Notes: generated from the sequence alone by a model not told the origin. A DNA stretch of 49,898 nt from CAZNNH01 sp964574335 (GCA_964574335.1 CAZNNH010000030.1:1-49898), one strand, 5' to 3'; numbered from the stretch's first letter, positions 40,513 to 49,484 are shown. Numbers and translations: made by a program.

Positions 40513-40959
40513 CTAGAGCTCCAGGATCTCGGCCTTGCCTCCGAGCTCCGTGATCCGCTCCTGCGCCTTGGCGCTGAACTTGTGGGCGCGGATGGTCAGA
40601 GGCTTGGTCAGCTCTCCCTTGGCCAGGACCTTGAGGCCGTCCCCCAGCCGCTTGATCATCCCGCGCTTGAGCAGCACCTCCGGGGTCACGATGGTACCCG
40701 GCTCGAACACCTCCAGCCGCTCCAGGTTGATCTGGGCCAGGCGCTTCGCGAAGCGGTTGTGGAAGCCCCGCTTCGGCACCCGGCGGTGCAGCGGCATCTG
40801 GCCACCCTCGAAGCCCAGCTTGCGGCTGTACCCGGAGCGACTCTTCTGGCCCTTCTCGCCGCGGCCGGCGGTCTTGCCACGGCCGCTTCCCGGACCCCGC
40901 CCGACCCGCCGCCTCTGGCGGACGCTGCCACGGGCCGGCTTCAGGCTTTCAAGACCCAT
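40513..40959 (-). CDS. rplO: 50S ribosomal protein L15
   Basis: uL15, 148 residues: GSVRQRRRVGRGPGSGRGKT, GRGEKGQKSRSGYSRKLGFE and PLHRRVPKRGFHNRF are diagnostic. It follows rpmD by 24 nt. Confidence 0.98.
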   Translation of the reverse strand: MGLESLKPARGSVRQRRRVGRGPGSGRGKTAGRGEKGQKSRSGYSRKLGFEGGQMPLHRRVPKRGFHNRFAKRLAQINLERLEVFEPGTIVTPEVLLKRGMIKRLGDGLKVLAKGELTKPLTIRAHKFSAKAQERITELGGKAEILEL

Positions 40960-40983
40960 CTTCGCTCTCCTACCCTTCCTGCC

Positions 40984-41178
40984 TCACTCGACGATGCTGA
41001 CCAGATGCGGGACCTTCGCCACCATCCCCCGCACCGCCTGGGTGTCCTCTCGCTCCACCACCTGGCGGATGCGTCGAAGCCCCAGCCCGCGCACCACGGC
41101 GCGCTGCTTCTGGTTGCAGCCGATCACGCTCCCGATCAGCTTGACCCGGATCGTCCGGCTCGCCGCCTGTTTGCCCAT
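40984..41178 (-). CDS. rpmD: 50S ribosomal protein L30
   Basis: uL30, 64 residues: IRVKLIGSVIGCNQKQRAVV, then GLGLRRIRQVVEREDTQAVR and GMVAKVPHLVSIVE. It follows rpsE by 9 nt. Confidence 0.96.
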   Translation of the reverse strand: MGKQAASRTIRVKLIGSVIGCNQKQRAVVRGLGLRRIRQVVEREDTQAVRGMVAKVPHLVSIVE

Positions 41179-41187
41179 GCCTGCCTC

Positions 41188-41736
41188 CTAGGCACCCGCC
41201 TCGCCGGCGGCGGTGGTGACCCCCAGGATCTCGTCCACCGACTTGCCGCGCAGGCGGGCCACCTTGCCCGGCTCCTTCAGGCTCACCAGGGCTGCCACCG
41301 TCGCCTTGACCACGTTGTGGGCGGTGTTGCTGCCGAGGTTCTTGGTCAGCACGTTCTGAATGCCGGCGGCGGTGATGACGGCGCGCACCGGCCCCCCGGC
41401 GATCACGCCGGTCCCCTCGGACGCCGGCTTGAGCAGGACGCTTCCCGAGCCGAAGCAGCCGGTCACCGTGTGGGGTATGGTGGCGCCCTTCTCGGTGATC
41501 GGCACCTTGAAGAGGTTCTTCTTGGCCGCTTCGACGCCCTTCTTGATCGCCGAGGCCACTTCGCGCGCCTTCCCCATCCCGTAGCCGACGTAGCCCTTGC
41601 CGTCGCCCACCACCACCATTGCCGTGAAGGACAGGTTCTTGCCGCCCTTGACGACCTTGGTGACGCGGTTGATGGACACCACCTGGTCCTTGAGGTCCAG
41701 GCTCTGGGGGTCGATCTTCTCCATGACCACCTTCAT
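41188..41736 (-). CDS. rpsE: 30S ribosomal protein S5
   Basis: uS5, 182 residues, involved in accuracy. INRVTKVVKGGKNLSFTAMV, VGDGKGYVGYGMGKAREV and GTGVIAGGPVRAVITAAGI are conserved. It follows rplR by 4 nt. Confidence 0.98.
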   Translation of the reverse strand: MKVVMEKIDPQSLDLKDQVVSINRVTKVVKGGKNLSFTAMVVVGDGKGYVGYGMGKAREVASAIKKGVEAAKKNLFKVPITEKGATIPHTVTGCFGSGSVLLKPASEGTGVIAGGPVRAVITAAGIQNVLTKNLGSNTAHNVVKATVAALVSLKEPGKVARLRGKSVDEILGVTTAAGEAGA

Positions 41737-41740
41737 CGGA

Positions 41741-42103
41741 TTAGAACGTGAGCCCGCCCTCGCGGGCCGCGTCGGCCAGGGCCTTGACCCGGCCGTGGTA
41801 CTGAAAGCCTCCGCGATCGAAGACCACGGAGGAGATACCCTGCTCCTTGGCCCGGGCCGCGATCAGCTGGCCCACTGCGCGGGCGGCTCCGACGGTTGCC
41901 CCTCTTCGGGACTCCTTCCGCAACCCGGGATCGAGCGAGGAGGCGGCGCACAGCGTCCGCTGCCGGTCGTCGTCGACCAGCTGGGCGTAGATGTGCGACT
42001 GGCTCCGAAACACCGCCAGCCGGGGGCGCTCCGCGCTGCCCGCCAGCTTGCGACGGATTCGGGCCTGGGCCCGCCGGCGAATGTCCTCTCTCTGCAGCTT
42101 CAT
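41741..42103 (-). CDS. rplR: 50S ribosomal protein L18
   Basis: uL18, 120 residues, binds 5S rRNA: RIRRKLAGSAERPRLAVFRS, SHIYAQLVDDD, VVFDRGGFQYHGRVKALADA. A 60-nt gap separates it from rplF. Confidence 0.98.
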   Translation of the reverse strand: MKLQREDIRRRAQARIRRKLAGSAERPRLAVFRSQSHIYAQLVDDDRQRTLCAASSLDPGLRKESRRGATVGAARAVGQLIAARAKEQGISSVVFDRGGFQYHGRVKALADAAREGGLTF

Positions 42104-42163
42104 GGCAACCTCGACGGGCGTTCCCTGCGGCGTCTTTGGGCCACAGGCGTTCCCGTGTTCGCG

Positions 42164-42712
42164 CTACTTGCCGGCGCCCGCCCCCGCCTTGCCGGCCTTC
42201 TTCTTGAGCACCTCGCCTGTGTAGCGAATCCCCTTCTGCTTGTAGGGATCCGGCTTGCGGAGGCGACGGATCTTGGCCGCCACCTCACCCACTAGCTGAC
42301 GATCGATTCCGGAGACCACCATGTGGTTCTGCTTGTCCACCGCGACCTTGATCCCGGCCGGGAGGCGGAACTCCACCGGGTGCGAGTAGCCGAGGGAGAA
42401 GACCACCTTGTCAGCCTCCACCGTCGCCCGGTAGCCGACCCCCACGATGTCCAGCTCCTTCTTGAAGCCCTGGCTGACACCGGTGATCGCGTTCTGCGCC
42501 AGCGCCCGGGCCAGGCCGTGGAAGGCCCGCTCTCTCCGGGCGTCGCTCTGCCGCTTGCAGACCAGCTCCTTGCCCTCGATGGCGAACGAGATTCCGGGCG
42601 GGATTGGCGACTGCAGCCTCCCCTGCGGCCCCTGGACCTCCACGGCCTCCTTTCCGATGGAGACCTTCACGTCCTTGGGGATGACGATCGGCTTGCGTCC
42701 TACCCGCGACAT
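42164..42712 (-). CDS. rplF: 50S ribosomal protein L6
   Basis: uL6, 182 residues: SRVGRKPIVIPKDVKVSIG, VEVQGPQGRLQ, GVGYRATVEADKVVFSLGYS, KIRRLRKPDPYKQKGIRYTG. A Lys/Ala-rich tail follows. It lies 15 nt after rpsH. Confidence 0.98.
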   Translation of the reverse strand: MSRVGRKPIVIPKDVKVSIGKEAVEVQGPQGRLQSPIPPGISFAIEGKELVCKRQSDARRERAFHGLARALAQNAITGVSQGFKKELDIVGVGYRATVEADKVVFSLGYSHPVEFRLPAGIKVAVDKQNHMVVSGIDRQLVGEVAAKIRRLRKPDPYKQKGIRYTGEVLKKKAGKAGAGAGK

Positions 42713-42727
42713 GATCGCTCCCCCCTC

Positions 42728-43126
42728 CTACCAGACGTTGGCCAGGATCTCGCCACCCACGCCCTCACGGGCGGCGGTACGTCCGGTCATCAGGCCGCGG
42801 GAGGTCGACAGGATGTTGATTCCCAGGCCACCGTAGACGGTCGGGATGGCGTTCTTCCCACAGTAAATGCGGCACCCGGGTCGACTCACCTTCTGGAGGT
42901 CGGTGATCACCCGTTCCATCCCGGGGCCGTACTTGAGGTAGACCCTCAGTACGCCCTGGCGGCTGTCAGCGACCGCCTTGTAGTCCGAGATGTACCCCTC
43001 GCTCTTCAGGATCCGTGCGATCTCCGTCTTGAGCTTGGAGGCGGGGATGTCGACTCGGGGCAGCTTGGCGCGGACACCGTTCCGGATCCGCGTGATCATG
43101 TCCGCAACGGGATCGGTCATGCTCAT
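42728..43126 (-). CDS. rpsH: 30S ribosomal protein S8
   Basis: uS8, 132 residues, binds the central domain of 16S rRNA: TDPVADMITRIRNGVRAKL, ILKSEGYISDYKAV, GLGINILSTSRGLMTGRTAA. The start has two near ATGs (43126 and 43120). Confidence 0.98.
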   Translation of the reverse strand: MSMTDPVADMITRIRNGVRAKLPRVDIPASKLKTEIARILKSEGYISDYKAVADSRQGVLRVYLKYGPGMERVITDLQKVSRPGCRIYCGKNAIPTVYGGLGINILSTSRGLMTGRTAAREGVGGEILANVW

Positions 43127-43148
43127 CTCGTCTACCTCTCGCCCTCGG

Positions 43149-43334
43149 CTACCAGCTCGCCTTGATCACGCCGGGGATGTCCCCGGCCAGCGCGAGCTTG
43201 CGGAAGCAGATGCGGCACAGCTGGAATTTCCTCAGATAGCCCCTGGGGCGCCCGCAACAACGGCAGCGCGTGTACCGACGCACCGAGAACTTCGGTGCCC
43301 GCAGTGCCTTGGCAATCAGCGACGTCTTCGCCAC
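43149..43334 (-). CDS. rpsN: 30S ribosomal protein S14, zinc-binding type
   Basis: uS14, 61 residues with CxxC...CxxC (CRCCGRPRG and LCRICFRKLA): the short zinc form, contrasting with the longer zinc-free form of many gamma-proteobacteria. The start is GTG. Confidence 0.97.
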   Translation of the reverse strand: MAKTSLIAKALRAPKFSVRRYTRCRCCGRPRGYLRKFQLCRICFRKLALAGDIPGVIKASW

Positions 43335-43346
43335 GCTGCTGTCCTC

Positions 43347-43898
43347 CTACTGGCTACGGAACGGCATCCCGAGTTGCCGCAGCAGTTGCTGCGACTCCTC
43401 GTCCGTCCTGGCCGATGTCACGAAGGTCACGTTCATTCCCCGAAGCTTCTCGACCTTCGCGTAGTCCACCTCGGGGAAGATGATCTGGTCCCGCAGGCCC
43501 AGGGTGTAGTTGCCCCGGCCGTCGAACGACCCGGTCGGCACCCCCCGGAAGTCGCGGACGCGGGGGAGGGCCACATTGAGGAGGCGGTCGACGAACTCGT
43601 ACATCCGCTCTCCCCGCAAGGTCACGCAGACCCCGATCGGCATCCCCTCGCGGAGCTTGAAGGAGGCCACCGACTTCCTGGCCCTCCGCACCGCCGGGCG
43701 CTGCCCGGTGATGCGCCCCAGCTCCTCCAGGGCGGTGTCGATCAGCTTGACGTTCTGGGTCGCCTCCCCCACTCCCATGTTGACGACCACTTTCTCGAGC
43801 TTGGGAACCGCCATCACGTTTGGGTAGCCGCGCTCCTTCATCAGGCGCGGAACGATCTCCTTGGTGTAACTCACCTTGAGCCGGGCTGTCGCGCTCAT
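43347..43898 (-). CDS. rplE: 50S ribosomal protein L5
   Basis: uL5, 183 residues, 5S rRNA and tRNA contacts: VVNMGVGEATQNVKLIDTAL, GITGQRPAV-type segment (ITGQRPAVRRARKSVASFKL), NYTLGLRDQIIFPEVDYAKV and GMNVTFVTSART. Confidence 0.98.
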   Translation of the reverse strand: MSATARLKVSYTKEIVPRLMKERGYPNVMAVPKLEKVVVNMGVGEATQNVKLIDTALEELGRITGQRPAVRRARKSVASFKLREGMPIGVCVTLRGERMYEFVDRLLNVALPRVRDFRGVPTGSFDGRGNYTLGLRDQIIFPEVDYAKVEKLRGMNVTFVTSARTDEESQQLLRQLGMPFRSQ

Positions 43899-43905
43899 CC
43901 CTTCC

Positions 43906-44250
43906 TCACTTGTCCAGCAGACTGCCGTCGCGCCGGCTCACGCGCGCCTTGCGGCCGTCGGCCAGCGCCTTGACGCCGATCCGGGTGGGCCGGTCGTCCT
44001 CCGAGGAGACGATCATCACGTTCGAGGCGTGAATCGGCGCCTCGCGCTCGGCGATCCCGCCCTTGATGTTGCGCTGCGGGTTGGGCCGGGTGTGGCGCTT
44101 GACCAACATCACGCCCTGGACCAGCACCCGGTTGGTGCGCCGGTAGACCTTGAGCACCTTGCCCCGCTTCCCGGCGTCCCGCCCTGAGATCACCTGGACG
44201 GTGTCGTTCTTCTTGAGCCGCATCCGCACGCGGCCAGTCGGCTTGGCCAT
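43906..44250 (-). CDS. rplX: 50S ribosomal protein L24
   Basis: uL24, 114 residues with a KOW motif: RLKKNDTVQVISGRDAGKRG, KVLKVYRRTNRVLVQGV. The open frame continues upstream; the ATG at 44250 gives the normal N-terminus and lies 2 nt after rplN. Confidence 0.97.
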   Translation of the reverse strand: MAKPTGRVRMRLKKNDTVQVISGRDAGKRGKVLKVYRRTNRVLVQGVMLVKRHTRPNPQRNIKGGIAEREAPIHASNVMIVSSEDDRPTRIGVKALADGRKARVSRRDGSLLDK

Positions 44251-44252
44251 GG

Positions 44253-44627
44253 CTACAGCACCTCCGGCGCCAGCGAGACGATCTTCATGAACTTGCGCTG
44301 GCGTAGCTCGCGGGCCACCGGCCCGAACACGCGGGTGCCGACCGGCTCGCCGGCGTCGTTGATCAGCACCGCCGCGTTGCGGTCGAAGCGGATGTACGAG
44401 CCATCGGCTCGCCGCTGCTCCTTGGCGCAACGGACGATCACCGCCTTCACCACCTTGCCCTTTCGGACCGGCTCTGGGGCGTCGGGGGCACTCTCCTTCA
44501 CGTTGGCGGTGATCACGTCGCCCAGGCCGGCGTAGCGGCCGGTCGAGTTGCCCAGGGGCAGGATGCACGAGATCTTCCGGGCTCCCGAGTTGTCCGCCAC
44601 ATCGAGGATGGTTCGCATCTGGATCAT
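44253..44627 (-). CDS. rplN: 50S ribosomal protein L14
   Basis: uL14, 124 residues: MIQMRTILDVADNSGARKI, GLGDVITANVKE, KAVIVRC and RFDRNAAVLINDAGEPVGTR. The ATG at 44627 is chosen over an in-frame start upstream, which lies inside rpsQ. Confidence 0.98.
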   Translation of the reverse strand: MIQMRTILDVADNSGARKISCILPLGNSTGRYAGLGDVITANVKESAPDAPEPVRKGKVVKAVIVRCAKEQRRADGSYIRFDRNAAVLINDAGEPVGTRVFGPVARELRQRKFMKIVSLAPEVL

Positions 44628-44644
44628 CGGAGCGCTCCCCGCCG

Positions 44645-44944
44645 CTAGACCCGGGCCGGGGTCCGACCCGGACCGGCCGCTCGGACCAGGATCTCCTCGA
44701 CCCGCCACCGCTTGCGCCTCGACAGGGGTCGCGTCTCGACGATGCGCACCGTGTCGCCCTCGTTGGCGCCCCGCTCGTCGTGGGCCATGAAGGTGGAGGT
44801 TCGCTTGATGGTCTTCTTGTAGACGTCGTGCTGGACCAAGCGCTTGACGGCTACCACCACCGTCTTCTGCATCTTGGCGCTCACCACCACGCCCACCTGC
44901 TCGTTGCGGCGCCGCCGCGCGCCCTGGGCCTGCTGCTGCTCCAT
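44645..44944 (-). CDS. rpsQ: 30S ribosomal protein S17
   Basis: uS17, 99 residues: VGVVVSAKMQKTVVVAVKRL, ANEGDTVRIVETRPLSRRKR. N- and C-terminal extensions are slightly longer than in E. coli. Confidence 0.96.
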   Translation of the reverse strand: MEQQQAQGARRRRNEQVGVVVSAKMQKTVVVAVKRLVQHDVYKKTIKRTSTFMAHDERGANEGDTVRIVETRPLSRRKRWRVEEILVRAAGPGRTPARV

Positions 44945-44957
44945 CTTGGCCTTCCTT

Positions 44958-45149
44958 CTAGCTAGCCTGCTTCTGCCTCAGAACCGTCTCGACCCGGGCG
45001 ATGTCGCGGCGCGTCTCGCGCAGCTGCAACGGGTCGTCGAGCTGGCCCAGCGACTTCTGGAGGCGCAGCCGAAACAGCCGGTCCTGCAGCTCGCGACGCT
45101 TGTCGCCGAGCTCCTCGAGGGTCAGCTCGCGAAGCGCTTCCGCCTTCAC
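44958..45149 (-). CDS. rpmC: 50S ribosomal protein L29
   Basis: uL29, 63 residues, two-helix protein at the exit tunnel: LRELTLEELGDKRRELQDRL, LFRLRLQKSLGQLDDPLQLR. Start GTG overlapping the rplP stop (GTGA); the longer open frame upstream overlaps rplP. Confidence 0.95.
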   Translation of the reverse strand: MKAEALRELTLEELGDKRRELQDRLFRLRLQKSLGQLDDPLQLRETRRDIARVETVLRQKQAS

Positions 45150-45571
45150 CGCGCCACCTCCTCGTGGAAGCGCCGCACGAAACGCGTCTTGACGTTGAGC
45201 TTCTGGGCGGCCAGCCGCATGGCTTCCCGGGCCTGCGCCTCCGGCACGCCCTCCATCTCGTAGAGCACTCGCCCCGGCTTGACCACCGCCACCCAGAACT
45301 CGGGGGCGCCCTTGCCCTTGCCCATCCGGGTCTCCTGCGGCTTCTTGGTCACCGGCTTGTCGGGGAAGACCCGGATCCAGATCCGTCCGCTGCGCTTGAC
45401 GAACCGGGTGATGGCGATTCGGCCCGCCTCGATCTGCCGGTCGGTGACCCAGCCGGGCTCGGCGGCCTTGAGGCCGTAGTCGCCGAAGCTCACCTGGCTC
45501 CCGGTCCAAGCCTTTCCCTTCATGCGTCCCCGCTGCTGCTTGCGGAACTTGACCTTCTTGGGCATCAACAT
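45146..45571 (-). CDS. rplP: 50S ribosomal protein L16
   Basis: uL16, 141 residues: LMPKKVKFRKQQRGRMKGKA, RIWIRVFPDKPVTKKPQETR, GKGKGAPEFWVAVVKPGRVL. It shares 4 nt with rpmC. Confidence 0.98.
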   Translation of the reverse strand: MLMPKKVKFRKQQRGRMKGKAWTGSQVSFGDYGLKAAEPGWVTDRQIEAGRIAITRFVKRSGRIWIRVFPDKPVTKKPQETRMGKGKGAPEFWVAVVKPGRVLYEMEGVPEAQAREAMRLAAQKLNVKTRFVRRFHEEVAR

Positions 45572-45614
45572 GATGGCTCGACCTCACTCACCGCAACGCC
45601 GTCCCCGGGGCCGC

Positions 45615-46262
45615 TCACAGGCCCCGTCGGGAGCGCGGGGCTTCCTGCTCGCCCTTGTAGATCCAGCACTTCACGCCGATCTGACCGAAGCTGGTATTGG
45701 CCTCGGCGAAGCCGTAGTCGATGTCGGCGCGCAGGGTGTGGAGCGGGAGCTGCCCGTGCAGGTACCACTCGGAGCGGGCGATCTCGGCCCCGTTCAAGCG
45801 CCCCGACACCCGGACCTTGATCCCCTTGGCTCCGAAGCGCAGCGCCGCATCCACCGCCTTGCGCATCGCCCGGCGGAAGGCGATCCGCTTCTCGAGCTGG
45901 AGCGCCACCGACTCCGACACCAGCTGGGCGTCCAGCTCGGGCTTGAGGATCTCCTGGATGTTGATGAAGACCTCCTTGCCGGTGCGCTTCTGGATCTCCT
46001 GCTTGAGCTTGTCCACCTCCTGCCCCTTGCGTCCGATGATGATGCCGGGGCGCGAGGTGTAGATGCTGATCTTGAGCTTGTTGGCGGCCCGCTCGATGTC
46101 GACCCGCGAGACCCCGGCATGGCCGAACTTCTTCTTGAGGTCACGCTTCAGCACGACGTCCTCGTGCAGGAGGTCCGCGTAGTCCCGCTGCGCGTACCAG
46201 CGGCTACGCCAGGTCTTGTTGAAACCCAGACGGAATCCGATGGGGTGGACTTTCTGGCCCAT
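45615..46262 (-). CDS. rpsC: 30S ribosomal protein S3
   Basis: uS3, 215 residues at the mRNA entry: GQKVHPIGFRLGFNKTWRSR, the KH domain around RPGIIIGRKGQEVDKLKQEI and GRLNGAEIARSEWYLHGQLP. A 43-nt gap separates it from rplP. Confidence 0.98.
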   Translation of the reverse strand: MGQKVHPIGFRLGFNKTWRSRWYAQRDYADLLHEDVVLKRDLKKKFGHAGVSRVDIERAANKLKISIYTSRPGIIIGRKGQEVDKLKQEIQKRTGKEVFINIQEILKPELDAQLVSESVALQLEKRIAFRRAMRKAVDAALRFGAKGIKVRVSGRLNGAEIARSEWYLHGQLPLHTLRADIDYGFAEANTSFGQIGVKCWIYKGEQEAPRSRRGL

Positions 46263-46265
46263 GGG

Positions 46266-46625
46266 CTACTTCTCCCTCTCGGCGACGGCCACGGTCAGAT
46301 GCGTCGACCGCCTCAGCACGCGGTAGGCCCGGCCCATGGGGGCCGGCCGCACCCGCTTCAGGGTGGGTCCCTGGCCGGCGTGGCACGCGCTCACCACCAG
46401 GTCGTCTTCGTCCAGGCGGCGCTTCTCGTTGCGGTCCGCAATCTGGACCGCGTTGGCGATGGCCGAGCGCAGCACCTTCTCGATGTCGCGGGCCACCAGC
46501 TTGCGGGTGAAACGCAGGATCGAGAGCGCTTCCGCCGCGGGCTTGCCTCGGATCAGGTCCAGCACCAGCTTCGCCTTCTGGGATGAGGTTCGGATGTACT
46601 TGGCTTGAGCGTGCGCTTCGAGCAT
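46266..46625 (-). CDS. rplV: 50S ribosomal protein L22
   Basis: uL22, 119 residues, lines the exit tunnel: AKYIRTSSQKAKLVLDLIRG, RPAPMGRAYRVLRRSTHLTV. Three nt upstream of rpsC. Confidence 0.97.
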   Translation of the reverse strand: MLEAHAQAKYIRTSSQKAKLVLDLIRGKPAAEALSILRFTRKLVARDIEKVLRSAIANAVQIADRNEKRRLDEDDLVVSACHAGQGPTLKRVRPAPMGRAYRVLRRSTHLTVAVAEREK

Positions 46626-46633
46626 GTCGCCCC

Positions 46634-46924
46634 CTACTTCCCAGCCACCTTGGCAACCTTCTCCACCTTGGAGGAGTGGCCGCGGAACTGGCGGGTCGGC
46701 GAGAACTCACCAAGCTTGTGCCCGACCATATTCTCGGTGACGTAGACGGGGATGAACTTCTTTCCGTTGTAGACCGCCAGTGTGTGCCCGACCATCTCGG
46801 GGGTCACGGTAGAGCGCCGCGACCAGGTCTTGACGACCTTGCGGTCGTTGTCTGCGTTCATCTGCTCGATCTTCTTGAGCAGGTGGTCGTCTACGAACGG
46901 CCCTTTCTTCAGCGATCGTGCCAT
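46634..46924 (-). CDS. rpsS: 30S ribosomal protein S19
   Basis: uS19, 96 residues in the head: ARSLKKGPFVDDHLLKKIEQ, KTWSRRSTVTPEMVGHTLAV, HKLGEFSPTRQFRGHS. The ATG at 46924 is chosen within a longer frame that overlaps rplB. Confidence 0.97.
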   Translation of the reverse strand: MARSLKKGPFVDDHLLKKIEQMNADNDRKVVKTWSRRSTVTPEMVGHTLAVYNGKKFIPVYVTENMVGHKLGEFSPTRQFRGHSSKVEKVAKVAGK

Positions 46925-46926
46925 GG

Positions 46927-47748
46927 CTACCTGCGCCTCTTGACGATGTACTTCTGGGTCCTCTTGTTGTTGCGGGTCTTGTAGCCCTTGGTGGGCACAC
47001 CCCATGGGGTCACCGGGTGACGGCCACCCGAGGTCCGTCCCTCGCCACCTCCGTGCGGGTGGTCCACCGGGTTCATGGTCACGCCTCGGTTGTGGGGCTT
47101 GCGCCCCAGCCACCGGCTCCGCCCCGCCTTTCCCCAGGAGACGTTCTTGTGGTCGAGGTTGCCGACCTGGCCGACGGTGGCGGCGCAGTCGACGTGCACC
47201 TTGCGCACCTCTCCGGAGGGGAGCCGCACCTGCGCGTAGCTTCCCTCCTTGGCCACCAGCTGGGCGGCGCCGCCCGCGCTTCGGACGATCTGCCCTCCCT
47301 TGCCCTTGCGCAGCTCGATGTTGTGGATGGCAGTGCCGGCCGGGATCGCCCGCAGCGGAAGGCAGTTCCCTGGAAGGATGTCGGCATCTTCTCCCGAGAC
47401 CACCGTCTGCCCGACCCGCAATCCCTCTGGCCACAGGATGTAGCGTTTCTCGCCGTCTTTGTAGTGAAGGAGCGCCAGGCGGGCCGACCGGTTCGGGTCG
47501 TACTCGATGGCCGCCACCTTGCCCGGGACGCCGAGCTTGTCGCGGCGGAAGTCGACCACCCGGTAGCGTCGCTTGTGGCCGCCACCCCGCCACCAGACGG
47601 TGATCCGACCGGTGTTGTTGCGGCCGCCGGAGCGCTTGAGGGACGTGGTGAGCGGCTTGTGGGGCCGCGTCTTGGTCAGCTCCTCGAAGCTGGGGGTGGA
47701 CATGAAGCGCCGCCCCGGCGACGTCGGTCTGAATTGCTTGAGCGCCAT
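46927..47748 (-). CDS. rplB: 50S ribosomal protein L2
   Basis: uL2, 273 residues, near the peptidyl transferase centre: FEELTKTRPHKPLTTSLKRS, GRNNTGRITVWWRGGGHKRR, and MNPVDHPHGGGEGRTSGGRH with the conserved histidine. Confidence 0.98.
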   Translation of the reverse strand: MALKQFRPTSPGRRFMSTPSFEELTKTRPHKPLTTSLKRSGGRNNTGRITVWWRGGGHKRRYRVVDFRRDKLGVPGKVAAIEYDPNRSARLALLHYKDGEKRYILWPEGLRVGQTVVSGEDADILPGNCLPLRAIPAGTAIHNIELRKGKGGQIVRSAGGAAQLVAKEGSYAQVRLPSGEVRKVHVDCAATVGQVGNLDHKNVSWGKAGRSRWLGRKPHNRGVTMNPVDHPHGGGEGRTSGGRHPVTPWGVPTKGYKTRNNKRTQKYIVKRRR

Positions 47749-47765
47749 GGTTGCCTAGCCCCTCT

Positions 47766-48059
47766 TCAGGCCTGCTCGAAGAACTCGATCATCTTCTCGC
47801 CCTCTTTCAGGACGATGTAGGCCTTCTTCCAGTCGGGACGTCGCCCGGCGAAGCGCCCCTGACGCTTCAGCTTCCCGTGCGCGTTGAGGACCCGTACCGC
47901 GGCGACCTTCACGCTGAAGAGGCTCTCGATCGCCTTCTTGATCTCGGGCTTGGTGGCGTCGCGGTGCACCTCGAAGCACAGGGTGCGCTGCGATTCCTTG
48001 AGGTTGGTGGACTTCTCCGTGATCAGCGGCCGTCGGATCACCTCGTAGATGCTCTTCAT
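47766..48059 (-). CDS. rplW: 50S ribosomal protein L23
   Basis: uL23, 97 residues at the tunnel exit, docking site for trigger factor and SRP: VIRRPLITEKSTNLKES, FEVHRDATKPEIKKAIESLF. Start ATG overlapping the rplD stop. Confidence 0.97.
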   Translation of the reverse strand: MKSIYEVIRRPLITEKSTNLKESQRTLCFEVHRDATKPEIKKAIESLFSVKVAAVRVLNAHGKLKRQGRFAGRRPDWKKAYIVLKEGEKMIEFFEQA

Positions 48060-48766
48060 GGCGCGAGCCGCTCCTCCAGCTTGTCGAGCGCCGCGGGGGT
48101 GACGAGCAGGGTGCGGCAGTCCAGGATGTCGTAGACGCTCAGGTGGGACTCGTCGATCACGCGGACGCTCGGTAGGTTCCGCCCCGACAGCACCAGGGCG
48201 TCGCTTGGCTGGTGGTCCACCAGGACCGCCTTGCCGGACACCTCCAGACGCGCCAGGAGCGCCTTGAGCTGCCGGGTCAGGCGGGGCGGGGCCCCCTTCT
48301 GGGGGGCCTCGATCGGGAAGCCCTCCACGATCTTGAGCGCGCCTTCCTCGACCCGCTGCGAGAGGGCCGCGCGCAGTGCCGCCTGGCGGGCCTTCTTGGG
48401 CATGCGGTACGAGTAGTCGCGCGGCTGCGGCCCGAAGACGGTGCCGCCGTGCCGCCAGAGCGGGTTGCGAACCTCGCCGACCCGGGCGCGGCCGGTGCCC
48501 TTCTGGCGCCAGGGCTTGCGGCCGGAGCCGGACACGGCTGCCCGGTTCTTGGTCTGGTGGGTTCCACGGCGGGCTCCCGCCCGGTGCTGCTTGACCGCCT
48601 CATAGAGGAGGTGCTCGTTGACCGGGGCCCCGAACACGTCCGGCGACAGCGACACCTCCCGGACCTGACTGTTCTCGGCACTCCAGACCGCCACTCGGGA
48701 CGGTTCGGAGGTCGGTTTCGGCTTCGGCCGGCCGCCGCGCGCCGGCTTCTTTGCTTTCTCCGCCAT
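48056..48766 (-). CDS. rplD: 50S ribosomal protein L4
   Basis: uL4, 236 residues: TKNRAAVSGSGRKPWRQKGT, GRARVGEVRNPLWRHGGTVF, PQPRDYSYRMPKKARQAALR. An N-terminal Lys/Pro-rich extension of about 25 residues precedes the core. In E. coli L4 also represses the S10 operon; no leader structure was identified here. Confidence 0.97.
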   Translation of the reverse strand: MAEKAKKPARGGRPKPKPTSEPSRVAVWSAENSQVREVSLSPDVFGAPVNEHLLYEAVKQHRAGARRGTHQTKNRAAVSGSGRKPWRQKGTGRARVGEVRNPLWRHGGTVFGPQPRDYSYRMPKKARQAALRAALSQRVEEGALKIVEGFPIEAPQKGAPPRLTRQLKALLARLEVSGKAVLVDHQPSDALVLSGRNLPSVRVIDESHLSVYDILDCRTLLVTPAALDKLEERLAP

Positions 48767-48769
48767 CTC

Positions 48770-49408
48770 CTAGACCTTCGCCCTGGACTTCCGGATTACC
48801 AGGTAGCCGCCGGCCGCTCCAGGGACCGCGCCGCGCAGCAGCAGCAGGTTGCTCTCTTCCTCCACGCCGACCACCTCGAGGTTGCGGACGGTCACTCGCT
48901 CCGCACCCATGTGGCCCGCCCCCCGCATCCCCTTGAGAACCCGCGACGGGTAGGCCGAGGCGCCGATCGAGCCCGGCGCGCGGTGGAACATGGATCCGTG
49001 GCTGGCTCGGCCGCCGCGGAAGTGGTGCCGCCTGACGACCCCCTGGAACCCCTTCCCCTTGCTCGTGCCCACCACCGTGACCGCATCGCCCACCGCGAAG
49101 CTGCCGACCGACACCTTGTCGCCGACCTTGGCATCGGAGCCGTCGTCGACCCGCAGCTCGCGCAGCACCCGGCAAGGCGGCAGGCCCGCCTTCTGGAAGT
49201 GACCGATCATCGGCTTGGTCACCCGCTTCGACTTGCGGCCCTCGACCAGGCCGATCTGGACCGCCGAGTAGCCGTCCTTGCCTCGGGTCTTGCGCTGGAC
49301 CACCACGCAGGGCCCCGCCGCCACCACCGTCACCGGCACAGCGCTGCCGCCGTCCGAGTAGACCTGGGTCATTCCCAGCTTGCGCCCGATGATTCCTTCG
49401 ACTGGCAT
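48770..49408 (-). CDS. rplC: 50S ribosomal protein L3
   Basis: uL3, 212 residues: IIGRKLGMTQVYSDGGSAVP, VTVVGTSKGKGFQGVVRRHH, HGSMFHRAPGSIGASAYPSR, LKGMRGAGHMGAERV. A 76-nt gap precedes it after rpsJ. Confidence 0.98.
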   Translation of the reverse strand: MPVEGIIGRKLGMTQVYSDGGSAVPVTVVAAGPCVVVQRKTRGKDGYSAVQIGLVEGRKSKRVTKPMIGHFQKAGLPPCRVLRELRVDDGSDAKVGDKVSVGSFAVGDAVTVVGTSKGKGFQGVVRRHHFRGGRASHGSMFHRAPGSIGASAYPSRVLKGMRGAGHMGAERVTVRNLEVVGVEEESNLLLLRGAVPGAAGGYLVIRKSRAKV

Positions 49409-49484
49409 GTCGTCCTCTAGACCCTCTCGCTCAGATCCTTTGCACCGTTTGGCGGCGCCCAGGATGGCGCGCGCTGCGGGCGCG